DNA of 27,486 nt from assembly GCA_002400085.1 (NCBI GenBank), contig DHEX01000049.1, positions 1 through 27,486 of the forward strand, given 5' to 3'. This DNA comes from Clostridiaceae bacterium UBA4839. Lineage in GTDB: Bacteria > Bacillota > Clostridia > Clostridiales > Caloramatoraceae. Numbering within the stretch: the stretch's first letter is position 1; the number at the start of each line of letters is the position of its first letter. A program made the translations under genes and the position numbers. Shown here piece by piece: positions 7,931-15,400 of this stretch. The notes under the pieces are model-generated. The model searched no databases. It saw nothing but the letters and a program-made list of their open reading frames with translations, and was not told where the DNA came from.

Positions 7931-7977
7931 AATAGGTAGACAACATACTTCTATGTATGTTCTACCTATTATTTTTT
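7931..7977 (+). terminator. Terminator between 47-aa gene and DUF1659 cassette
   Basis: AATAGGTAGA (7931-7940) and ACATAC (7943-7948) pair with GTATGTTCTACCTATT (7955-7970), leaving a 2-base bulge, and six T residues follow (7972-7977). It probably ends the small-gene transcript. As it lies 134 bases before the next ATG, a role as an attenuator for the cassette is possible. I see no known riboswitch consensus upstream in 7817-7930. Confidence 0.75.
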
Positions 7978-8025
7978 ACTGCAGATTTTTTTAAAATATT
8001 TTTTTATATAATATATAGTTTTTTT

Positions 8026-8057
8026 CTCCTTTCACAATTTATATAGGTGAAAGGGGG
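8026..8057 (+). promoter_or_regulatory. SD-sequestering hairpin before DUF1659 gene
   Basis: CTCCTTTCAC (8026-8035) pairs with GTGAAAGGGG (8047-8056): nine Watson-Crick pairs and one G-U, with an 11-base loop. The right arm includes most of the SD AAGGGGGTGAG that serves ATG 8065. In the folded form the ribosome site would be masked. Pairing is directly visible; a regulatory role is inferred. Confidence 0.55.
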
Positions 8058-8064
8058 TGAGAAA

Positions 8065-8289
8065 ATGGCAATAGATACTCAAAAACTTTCTACATCACTT
8101 ATCATCAAACTTGATGCTGGGGTTAATGAAAACGGCAGACCAATAAATAAAATTTTTACACTTAAAAGAATTAAGCCTGCAGCAGCAGATCAGGATGTAT
8201 ATGATGTAGGCACTTCACTTGCAGAGATTATGAAATTACCTGCAAGCGAAATATCGAGACAGGATTTGAGTGCTCTTATATCTGAATAA
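8065..8289 (+). CDS. DUF1659 family protein
   Basis: A 74-aa protein resembling DUF1659, a small Firmicutes family of unknown function. The body has a beta-rich first half (SLIIKLDAGVNENGRPINKIFTL, split around residues 8-30) and a helical end (GTSLAEIMKL). There is no signal peptide or membrane helix. The ATG at 8065 is preferred over a GTG at 8047 because the SD lies between them (8051-8061). It is the first gene of a three-gene cassette with DUF2922 (8323) and YvrJ (8604), an arrangement seen in many Firmicutes. Its translation may be gated by the overlapping hairpin. Confidence 0.75.
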   Translation: MAIDTQKLSTSLIIKLDAGVNENGRPINKIFTLKRIKPAAADQDVYDVGTSLAEIMKLPASEISRQDLSALISE

Positions 8290-8322
8290 TGCTTTTTTAA
8301 GCAATTGAAGGGAGGTGATATT

Positions 8323-8538
8323 TTGGATAAAAATCTTCAGATGACTTTTTTAAATGATGCTGGTAAAAATTTTATAATAAGTATTCCATCTGTAAAGGAT
8401 GATTTAACATCAGAGCAAATTAAGACATTGATGGAGCTTATCATTTCAAAAAAGGTCATTGAAACAAGTGGAGGAGATTTAGTAAAGGCAATTGGAGCTA
8501 ACGTTGTTTCAAGAAGTGTTGAAAAAGTTGATATATAG
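8323..8538 (+). CDS. DUF2922 family protein
   Basis: A 71-aa protein matching DUF2922 (LQMTFLNDAGKNFIISIPS, then SEQIKTLMELIISKKVI), a small uncharacterised family usually found beside DUF1659 and YvrJ genes. TTG 8323 is the likely start, with GGAGGTG 5 bases upstream. An earlier in-frame TTG at 8305 lies before that SD and is less likely. It is soluble and probably a small alpha/beta fold. The gap from the DUF1659 stop is 33 bases, consistent with one transcript. A symmetrical hairpin (8545-8572) without a T tract separates it from yvrJ. Confidence 0.75.
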   Translation: MDKNLQMTFLNDAGKNFIISIPSVKDDLTSEQIKTLMELIISKKVIETSGGDLVKAIGANVVSRSVEKVDI

Positions 8539-8544
8539 CAAACT

Positions 8545-8572
8545 GTAAAGGCTGTGAAATTACAGCCTTTAC
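8545..8572 (+). promoter_or_regulatory. Intra-operon hairpin
   Basis: GTAAAGGCTGT (8545-8555) / ACAGCCTTTAC (8562-8572) is a perfect 11-bp stem with a 6-base loop. No T run follows, so it is more likely an mRNA stability or processing element between DUF2922 and yvrJ than a full terminator. Confidence 0.6.
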
Positions 8573-8603
8573 CTTTAGAAATTATAAAATTGGAGGTGTA
8601 AAT

Positions 8604-8747
8604 ATGGAGAACATCGGTAATATGATCGCAAATCTCGGTTTCCCTATAGTTCTTTCTATTTATCTTTTAGTAAGAGTAGAAGGGAAACTTGAAAAATTAA
8701 CTGAAAGTATTAATGAGCTTTCAAAAGTAATTACCTCAATAAGATAG
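8604..8747 (+). CDS. yvrJ: YvrJ family small membrane protein
   Basis: A 47-aa protein recognised as YvrJ family from its short N-terminal stretch (MENIGNMIANLGFPIVLSIY), one membrane helix (about residues 10-24) ending in the family pattern YLLVRVEGKLEKL, and an amphipathic charged tail that should be cytosolic. In Bacillus subtilis, yvrJ lies with oxdC under the SigO/RsoA system. In clostridia the family commonly accompanies DUF1659 and DUF2922. The function is unknown. Its phage-holin-like size and topology make a small membrane or assembly role possible. ATG 8604 has GGAGGTG at 8592-8598. The gene ends 4 bases before a strong terminator, so it closes the cassette. Confidence 0.8.
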   Translation: MENIGNMIANLGFPIVLSIYLLVRVEGKLEKLTESINELSKVITSIR

Positions 8748-8751
8748 GCTG

Positions 8752-8778
8752 AGGTGCTAAATTTTTTAGCACCTTTTT
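8752..8778 (+). terminator. Terminator of DUF1659-DUF2922-yvrJ cassette
   Basis: AGGTGCTAAA (8752-8761) / TTTAGCACCT (8765-8774) is a perfect 10-bp stem with a 3-base loop, followed by a T run ending at 8778. Confidence 0.92.
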
Positions 8779-8807
8779 AAATTTGAGGGAATTTTTGATA
8801 TAATGGG

Positions 8808-8870
8808 ATTATGCTATTATTGATGGTGATTTATAATTAAAATAATATAATAAAAAACCTATAGCATAAT
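8808..8870. repeat. Spaced 10-bp inverted repeat before acetyltransferase gene
   Basis: ATTATGCTAT (8808-8817) and ATAGCATAAT (8861-8870) are exact inverted copies 43 bases apart. The interval holds two -10-like TATAAT hexamers (8832-8837 and 8846-8851). They could be paired binding sites around a promoter. No regulator is known to me for them. Confidence 0.35.
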
Positions 8871-8929
8871 AATAATTAAGTAGTTTTAAAGAAGTGAAAA
8901 TTAAAAATAGTATTTTAGGGGGGATAAAA

Positions 8930-9409
8930 ATGGGACTTGTTGTTGAAACGGAAAGGCTTATCTTAGTGCCGCTTTCTGAAGAGCTTTGGCTAAAACTTCA
9001 AGCTGTTAAAAATGAAGATGGGGAATGGCCTTCAGAGGATGTAGCAAAAATTATTCCTGACTATATAGAAAAGTTAAAAGAAAACCCAAGAGTATTAGGT
9101 TGGGGAATATGGCTTACTCTTGATAAGAATGATTATAGTGTTGTTGGAGATATTGGATTTGATGGGGTTCCAAATGAATTAGGAGAAATAAAAATAGGGT
9201 TTGGAATAGTGCCAAGCAAAAGAAGACAGGGCTATGGATTTGAAGCAGTAAAATCCATGATTGATTTTATTCTTAATAAAGGGTATATAAATAAAATAAC
9301 TGCAAAGTGTGATAAGTGGAATATAGCTTCAATTCGTATTTTGGAGAAAGCAGGGATGAGGAATACAGGCTGCGATGAAAAATATTTTTATTATGAAATA
9401 ACCCAATAA
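8930..9409 (+). CDS. GNAT family N-acetyltransferase
   Basis: A 159-aa GNAT acetyltransferase of the RimJ/RimL-like type, transferring acetyl from acetyl-CoA to an amine. Evidence: N-terminal ETERLILVPLSEE; the central strand with GFGIVPSKRRQGYGFEAV, the CoA-pyrophosphate-binding R/Q-x-x-G-x-G/A motif; and the C-terminal NIASIRILEKAGM segment typical of the family. ATG 8930 follows the SD GGGGGG by about 6 bases. An upstream GTG at 8894 has no SD. The substrate cannot be told from sequence. It is separated by a terminator from the upstream cassette and by about 100 bases from the next gene, so it is likely independent. Confidence 0.85.
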   Translation: MGLVVETERLILVPLSEELWLKLQAVKNEDGEWPSEDVAKIIPDYIEKLKENPRVLGWGIWLTLDKNDYSVVGDIGFDGVPNELGEIKIGFGIVPSKRRQGYGFEAVKSMIDFILNKGYINKITAKCDKWNIASIRILEKAGMRNTGCDEKYFYYEITQ

Positions 9410-9509
9410 ATCATTTAATTTGAAGGATTATTATTTTCTATAAGCACATCTCTTTTTTGGAACAAAATTGAAATTTATAATGTCAAATATAAAAAAGGAG
9501 GGGAAGGTT

Positions 9510-11474
9510 ATGAAGAAAAAACGGATTGTTGTATTTGGCATTATATTAATTGGCATGGTGCTTTTTATATCTTTTAAAAAGGGGAATGTGAATAATAATC
9601 AAGAGGATAGAGAAAAATTAAGTAAAAGTACTTTGCAGCTTAATAAAGTTGGGAACTTTGAAAACTTTAAGAATATTTTGAAGAACATGGAGAATAATAA
9701 TAAGAAATACATGCGTGTGGTTGATGATGCTGTAGGAGGTAAAAGTGCTGATAGAGGTATAGTTAATCAAAGTGAAAGCGCTGTGGAAAAAACAAAGGGT
9801 TCTAATGATTATTCAAGCACTAATATACAGGTTACAGGTGTAGATGAAGGAGATCTTATTAAAACTGATGGGGAATACATTTACCATGCAGGTAAGGAAT
9901 GTATAAATATAATAAAAGCCTGCCCTTCAGATGAAGCAGAGGTTATTAATAGAATAATGTATGATAAATCTGCTGATAGAAATAATGAGTTTCATCCAAT
10001 GGAGCTTTATAATTATAAAAATTATTTGGTTTTTATTTCATGCGGATATGTTGAAAATTGGAATGAGTATACAAGGGTTATGGTTTATGATATAAAAGAT
10101 AAAAGCAATATAAAAATGATAAAAGATTATAAAATTCAGGGGAATTATCTTTCTTCAAGAAGAATAGATAATAATCTTTATATTGTATCTAATAAGTATA
10201 TTGATATTTATAGAGTTCTTAATGAGAATAAGGATGAACCTCTTAAATATTTTGATTCAGCATCTAATAAGGAGGAAAGTATAGGCTATGATAAAATAAA
10301 TTGCTTTCCTGAATGCAGTGAGCCTAATTATTTAATTGTATCCTCCTTTAAAATTGATAAACCTGATGAATTAGTTGATGTATCAACCTATTTAGGATCT
10401 GGAGACTGTATTTATATGTCCTCTGAAAATTTGTATATAGCTGCCAACCATTATGAAAGCAATACGAATTCAAAAGACTCTAAAGACGAAGTGATAAAAC
10501 CAAGCGTTTTTATTCCAGCTTATTATGGAAATAAAACTTTGATATATAAATTCAATTTAAGGGATGGTAAAGCTGCCTTAACATGTAGTTCAAAAGTAGA
10601 TGGAAGAGTTTTAAACCAATTTTCTATGGACGAGGATAAGGGATATTTTAGGATAGCTACTACTACAGAGGATATGAAAAACAATATTTATATTTTAGAT
10701 AAAAATTTAGACATTAAGGGTAAAATTGAAGATATTGCTCCTAATGAGAAAATATATTCGGTAAGATATATGGGGGATAGGGCTTACATGGTTACATTTA
10801 GAAAAGTGGATCCCTTATTTGTAATAGATTTAAAAAATCCTGAAGCACCAAAAATATTAGGAAAGCTTAAGATACCAGGATACAGTGATTATTTGCATCC
10901 TTATGATGAAAACCATATTATAGGTTTTGGCAAGGATACTGTTGAAGTCGAAAGAAAAGATTCAAATGGCATATCCCATGGGGTTAATGCTTATTATCTT
11001 GGGCTTAAGGTTGCAATGTTTGATATAAGTGATGTTAATAATCCTGTTGAGATGTTTAAGATAAATATTGGGGATAGAGGAACGTATTCAGAGCTTTTGG
11101 AAAATCATAAAGCACTGCTTTTTTCGAAGGAAAAGAACCTTTTAGCCTTTCCTGTTACATTAATGGAAACAGGTAAGAATGTAAAAAAGAATGAGAATGG
11201 AATGCCTCCTTATGGAAAATTTGTCTACCAGGGAGCTTACATTTACAGCATTAACTTGAAGGAAGGCTTTAAATTAAAAGGAAGAATAACTCATATGTCA
11301 AACAGTGATTATTTAAAAGCAGGGGATTATGAAGATGCGTATTCCAATGATAAGCATATAGAGAGAATAATATATATTAAAGATAAAATATATACCATTT
11401 CAAATAAGATGTTAAAAATTAATGATATGAATTCATTAAAAGAAATAAAAAGTATTGATTTATATGGTATCTAA
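9510..11474 (+). CDS. Membrane-anchored beta-propeller protein (PF09826-like)
   Basis: A 654-aa protein with one N-terminal signal-anchor helix (about residues 5-24, KKKR before it) and a large extracellular part. The VTGVDEGDLIKTDGEYIYH motif near residue 110 opens the domain of the Beta_propel family (COG4880, secreted proteins distantly related to WD40). Repeated blade-like units follow, for example YMSSENLYIAAN, RVMVYDIKD, LFVIDLKNPEAPK and VAMFDISDVNNPVE. ATG 9510 is used because a strong SD (AAGGAGG) lies 8 bases upstream, while an in-frame ATG at 9468 has none. The function is unknown; an extracytoplasmic scaffold or protease-associated role is typically guessed. The next gene (HD domain) follows after 105 bases with no clear terminator between, so cotranscription is possible. 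Confidence 0.85.
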   Translation: MKKKRIVVFGIILIGMVLFISFKKGNVNNNQEDREKLSKSTLQLNKVGNFENFKNILKNMENNNKKYMRVVDDAVGGKSADRGIVNQSESAVEKTKGSNDYSSTNIQVTGVDEGDLIKTDGEYIYHAGKECINIIKACPSDEAEVINRIMYDKSADRNNEFHPMELYNYKNYLVFISCGYVENWNEYTRVMVYDIKDKSNIKMIKDYKIQGNYLSSRRIDNNLYIVSNKYIDIYRVLNENKDEPLKYFDSASNKEESIGYDKINCFPECSEPNYLIVSSFKIDKPDELVDVSTYLGSGDCIYMSSENLYIAANHYESNTNSKDSKDEVIKPSVFIPAYYGNKTLIYKFNLRDGKAALTCSSKVDGRVLNQFSMDEDKGYFRIATTTEDMKNNIYILDKNLDIKGKIEDIAPNEKIYSVRYMGDRAYMVTFRKVDPLFVIDLKNPEAPKILGKLKIPGYSDYLHPYDENHIIGFGKDTVEVERKDSNGISHGVNAYYLGLKVAMFDISDVNNPVEMFKINIGDRGTYSELLENHKALLFSKEKNLLAFPVTLMETGKNVKKNENGMPPYGKFVYQGAYIYSINLKEGFKLKGRITHMSNSDYLKAGDYEDAYSNDKHIERIIYIKDKIYTISNKMLKINDMNSLKEIKSIDLYGI

Positions 11475-11579
11475 TGTCATAGAATTGAAGTATCATATGA
11501 TTTGAGTTTAAAGATATTAAATGCTTTTTGTCAGATATGAAAGGCACATTTGATTAACACTTTAAAGGGGGTATTATCA

Positions 11580-12143
11580 GTGGATAATAAAGCTCTTACT
11601 GTAGCTTATAATGCTCATATAAAACAAAATAGGAAGGGTACAGACATACCTTATATTGTGCATCCATTAGAGGTTGCTGTAATTTTAATTGAAAACGGAG
11701 CCGATGAAGATGTGATAAATGCGGGACTGTTACATGATACCCTCGAAGATACTGATATTTCATTAGAATATTTAGTTGAAAATTTTGGGAGAAAAGTGGC
11801 AGAGCTTGTAAAAGGAGCATCTGAGCCATATAAATTAAATTTAGAAACAAAACTTTCGGATGATGAAAGAAAAGTTTCCTGGAAGCTTAGAAAAAATCAT
11901 ACCATTGAGTATTTAAAAACCGCTCCTTTAGATATTAAGCTTATTACCTGTGCAGATAAATTAAGCAATATAAGAAGCCTTGTAAGGGATTATGAAAAGG
12001 TTGGAGATAATCTTTGGCAAAGGTTTAATGCAGGCTATGAGGAGCAAAAGTGGTACTATAACAGCTTGATAGAAAGTCTTAAGGGACTAGAGGATTATGA
12101 TATGTATAACGAGCTTAGGGGACTTGCAGCTAAAATATTTTAA
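11580..12143 (+). CDS. Small HD-domain (p)ppGpp hydrolase-like protein (MESH1/SpoT-type)
   Basis: A 187-aa soluble protein that looks like the stand-alone hydrolase half of RelA/SpoT. Metal and substrate residues are present: H28 (IVHPLEVA), H52-D53 with E56-D57 (LLHDTLEDT), and D126 in CADKLSNIRS, the SpoT-like motif. No synthetase, TGS or ACT domain follows, so the expected activity is removal of pyrophosphate from (p)ppGpp or a related nucleotide in the cytosol. The start is GTG 11580 with SD AAAGGGGG; an upstream TTG at 11550 precedes that SD and is rejected. A terminator at 12158 ends the transcript. Other nucleotide-phosphohydrolase activities remain possible. Confidence 0.8.
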   Translation: MDNKALTVAYNAHIKQNRKGTDIPYIVHPLEVAVILIENGADEDVINAGLLHDTLEDTDISLEYLVENFGRKVAELVKGASEPYKLNLETKLSDDERKVSWKLRKNHTIEYLKTAPLDIKLITCADKLSNIRSLVRDYEKVGDNLWQRFNAGYEEQKWYYNSLIESLKGLEDYDMYNELRGLAAKIF

Positions 12144-12157
12144 TATGGATATGAAGT

Positions 12158-12191
12158 AAAGGGGTTGTTACAAAACAGCCCCTTTACTTTT
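12158..12191 (+). terminator. Terminator after HD-domain gene
   Basis: AAAGGGGTTGTT (12158-12169) / AACAGCCCCTTT (12174-12185) forms a 12-bp stem with one G-U pair and a 4-base loop, followed by ACTTTT. Confidence 0.88.
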
Positions 12192-12215
12192 CCATTTACA
12201 AAGAAGCTCTAAGAT

Positions 12216-12282
12216 AAAAATGCCAGACAAGCTTTTGCCAACCATCGGATAAGGTAAGTCTAAGAATCGCTTTATGTGATGT
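12216..12282 (+). repeat. Composite repeat copy C
   Basis: This spacer carries three segments found in other spacers of the window: AAAAATGCCAGACAAGC (compare 6233 and 19737), CCATCGGATAA (12242-12252; compare 19875-19885) and GTCTAAGAATC plus tail (12258-12276; compare 6438 and 23570). They are joined directly here, without the palindrome that separates them at 19754. Confidence 0.6.
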
Positions 12283-12347
12283 TTAAAAAATACATATATG
12301 GATCATAAATTCATATATATACAATACATACCATGTGAGTAAAATAA

Positions 12348-12376
12348 TTGAATTAGTGTAATCTTGATGATATAAT
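12348..12376 (+). promoter_or_regulatory. Near-consensus extended -10 promoter of surface protein gene
   Basis: TTGAAT (12348-12353), a 17-base spacer, and TATAAT (12371-12376) preceded by TGA (12368-12370), giving an extended -10. The start would be near 12383, leaving a leader of about 40 bases with SD AAAGGGGGAG before ATG 12423. Confidence 0.75.
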
Positions 12377-12422
12377 TATTGTACAAGTCCTGCCATAATA
12401 GAATTAAAGGGGGAGTAATTTT

Positions 12423-15400
12423 ATGAAAGGGCGAAAAAAGAATCAAGTTTTAAGCTGGATAATGATATTTACTTTATTATTATCCAGCTTCGCATCATTG
12501 GGAGGCTTAAATGCTGCAGAGGCAGCGGAAAAAATTCCCGACATTTTGATTACTGAAATTGTCCCAAAACATCAAGGAGGTGACGATCCATATGAATTTA
12601 TAGAAATTTATAATACAACTAACAAGGATATAAATTTAAATGGATATTCTTTTTGGGATAATTCACCTGCTAAATTTGATGGGGACAAGATATTACCAGC
12701 TAAAGGGGTAATGGTTGTTAACACATTTGGCACTTCAGTTGATGATTTTAACAAAGAATACAATACGACACTAACTGATAATGAATATTATGCTTTTTCA
12801 AAAAAATCGTTACTAGGTAATAAAGGAAAAGAACTAGATCTTAAAGATTCAGCATCTACCAAAATCGTTAGTGCATCTTATACTGGGGGTGATGTTCAGG
12901 ATGGTAAGAGCATAATATTTAAGTGCCCTTCATCAGGAACTACTATGGAAAAGATTGCAAATGGCCAAGATCCAACCCCAGGTATAGTTTTAGATGGGCA
13001 ACTTATAGATGATACTCCACAGCAGCCTATTCCACTTACTGGGCTTTTAATTGATGAAACTCTTAAACTTGAGGTTGACAAGAGTGAAAAACTTAATTTG
13101 GTTTATGAACCTTCTGATACAACAGAAAAGGAAGTTAAATGGGAATCAAGTGATACGGACATTGCTGAGGTATTACAAGATGGTACTGTTACAGGGAAAA
13201 CGGTTGGGAATGCTGTGATTACAGTTACATCAACAACAAACGATGCAATTAAGGCAGAGTGCAATGTCGCTGTAAAAGAAGAAGAGCCAGTTCAAGCAGA
13301 AACAATTTCAGATGTAAGAAAAGAGAAAGAGGGAACAGAAGTTGAGGTTCAGGGAGTAGTTACGTATAATGACAGAAATCAAACTGTATACATTCAGGAC
13401 AGCACTGCAGGAATTGCACTTTCAAATCATAGCGTTGGAGATATTGATGATTTTAAATCATTAAAGCCAGGAAATGAGGTAAAGGTAAAAGGCAAACTTG
13501 GTAATTTTCATAAGCTTTTACAGGTAACAATATCTGAAAAGGTTACTATAATAAATGAAAATGCAGGAATGCCCCAGCCCAAAGTAGTAACAATAGCTGA
13601 AGCAAATACAGGGAATTATGAAAGCCAACTAATTAAGATAGAAAAAGCAGTAATTGATATTGAAAACAAAAAATTAACTCAAGGTGAAGATAAACTTGAT
13701 ATTTTTTTTATACCAGCTGGAATTAATGTTAAAACTGGAGACTTAGTTGATACAACGGCTGTTATTGGTAGATATGATAATACAATTCAAATTTATGGAG
13801 GCTCAGCTGTATTTACTAAGGCTGAAGAAATTGATACAGAAAAGCCCGTTATAACTCATGACCCAGTATTAAAGGGTAATATTTCAGAAAATTTGAAAAT
13901 TTCAGCAACTATAACTGATAACAAGGAAGTTAAATTAGCAAAAGTATATTATAGAGTTAAAGGACAAACTGAATTTAAGTCAGTAGATATGACAAATTCT
14001 GAAACAATATACACAGGAGTAATACCTAAAGAAGAATTGAGTAAGGAAGGAATGGAATACTATATCGAAGCTTCAGATGGTTCAAATAATATTTCTAGAG
14101 TACCAGATGATATAAGTAAGCCATACTTTATTGAAATAAGTGATGAGGACAAGTCAGCTCCTATAGTTAAAAACTTAAATCCAAAGGATGGGAGCTCTAC
14201 TGGAAATAATTTTAAACCTGAAATAAGTGCTGAATATGAAGATATATCAGGAATTGATGCTAATTCAGTTAAGCTTTATTTAGATGAGAAGCTTATGAAA
14301 GCAGAAATTACTGAATCAAAGGTAAAATATATTCCGGATAGTGACTTAGCAAAAGGAAATCATTTAGTAAAAATTGAAGTTTCAGATAAGAAAGGCAACA
14401 AGGGAGAGTATACATGGAGCTTTAGTGTAGGGCAAGAGGAGTACAACCATTATTATGGACAAATTCACAGCCATACAAATTATTCAGATGGGACAGGTAC
14501 ACCGGATGAAGCTTATGCCTATGCAAAGGATAATGCAAAAGCAGATTTCTTTGCAGTAACTGACCATTCGAACTGGTTTGATAATGATAAGCAAGGAAGA
14601 TTTTTTATAGACAATGATCCAGCTAAAGGAGAAAATGATTGCCCAACTAGTGAAAAGTGGACAAAGCTTCATCAAATAGCTGACAAATATAATGAAGAAG
14701 GAAAATTTGCAGCTATTGCTGGTTTTGAAATGACTTGGTCAGGCTCAACAGGTGGATGGGGACATATAAATACATTTAATACAAAAGGTTTTGAAACAAG
14801 GAGCAATAGTGATGTGGATTTAAAGACGTACTATGATAAAATTTCAAAACTTCCTAATTCCATATCTCAGCTCAACCATCCAGGAAAGACATTTGGTGAT
14901 TTTGCTGATTTTGGATTTTACAGCAAAGCAGCGGATAAGGTTGTAGATCTTGTAGAAGTAGGAAATGGTGAAGGCCCTGTAAGAGGAAGCGGATATTTTC
15001 CAAGCTATGAATACTATACAAGAGCTCTTGATAAAGGGTGGCATCTAGCTCCAACAAACAATCAAGATAATCATAAAGGTAAATGGGTTAATGCCAATAC
15101 TGCAAGAACTGTTATGCTGGCACAAAACTTAACAAGAGATAATATTTATGATTCTATGAGAAACATGAGAGTTTACTCAACAGAAGATGAAAACATGAAA
15201 ATTAATTATACAGTTAATGGAAAACCAATGGGTTCATTTTTAAACAATCCTGATAAGCTTGATTTTGTAATTGATATTAATGATCCAGATCCAGATGATA
15301 GAATTGGAAAGGTTTCAATCATTGTAAATGGCGGCGCTGTTATAGACTCAAAGGATTTTGATAAAAATAGTGCACATTGGGAATTCTCTCTTGATCCTCA

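Noticed and set aside
7817..8046. Riboswitch or T-box leader before the DUF1659 cassette
   Set aside because: No T-box, SAM, TPP, c-di-GMP or other consensus core was recognised; only a terminator and the SD hairpin can be supported.
8047..8064. GTG start for the DUF1659 gene
   Set aside because: The strong SD lies downstream of this GTG, so it must serve ATG 8065.
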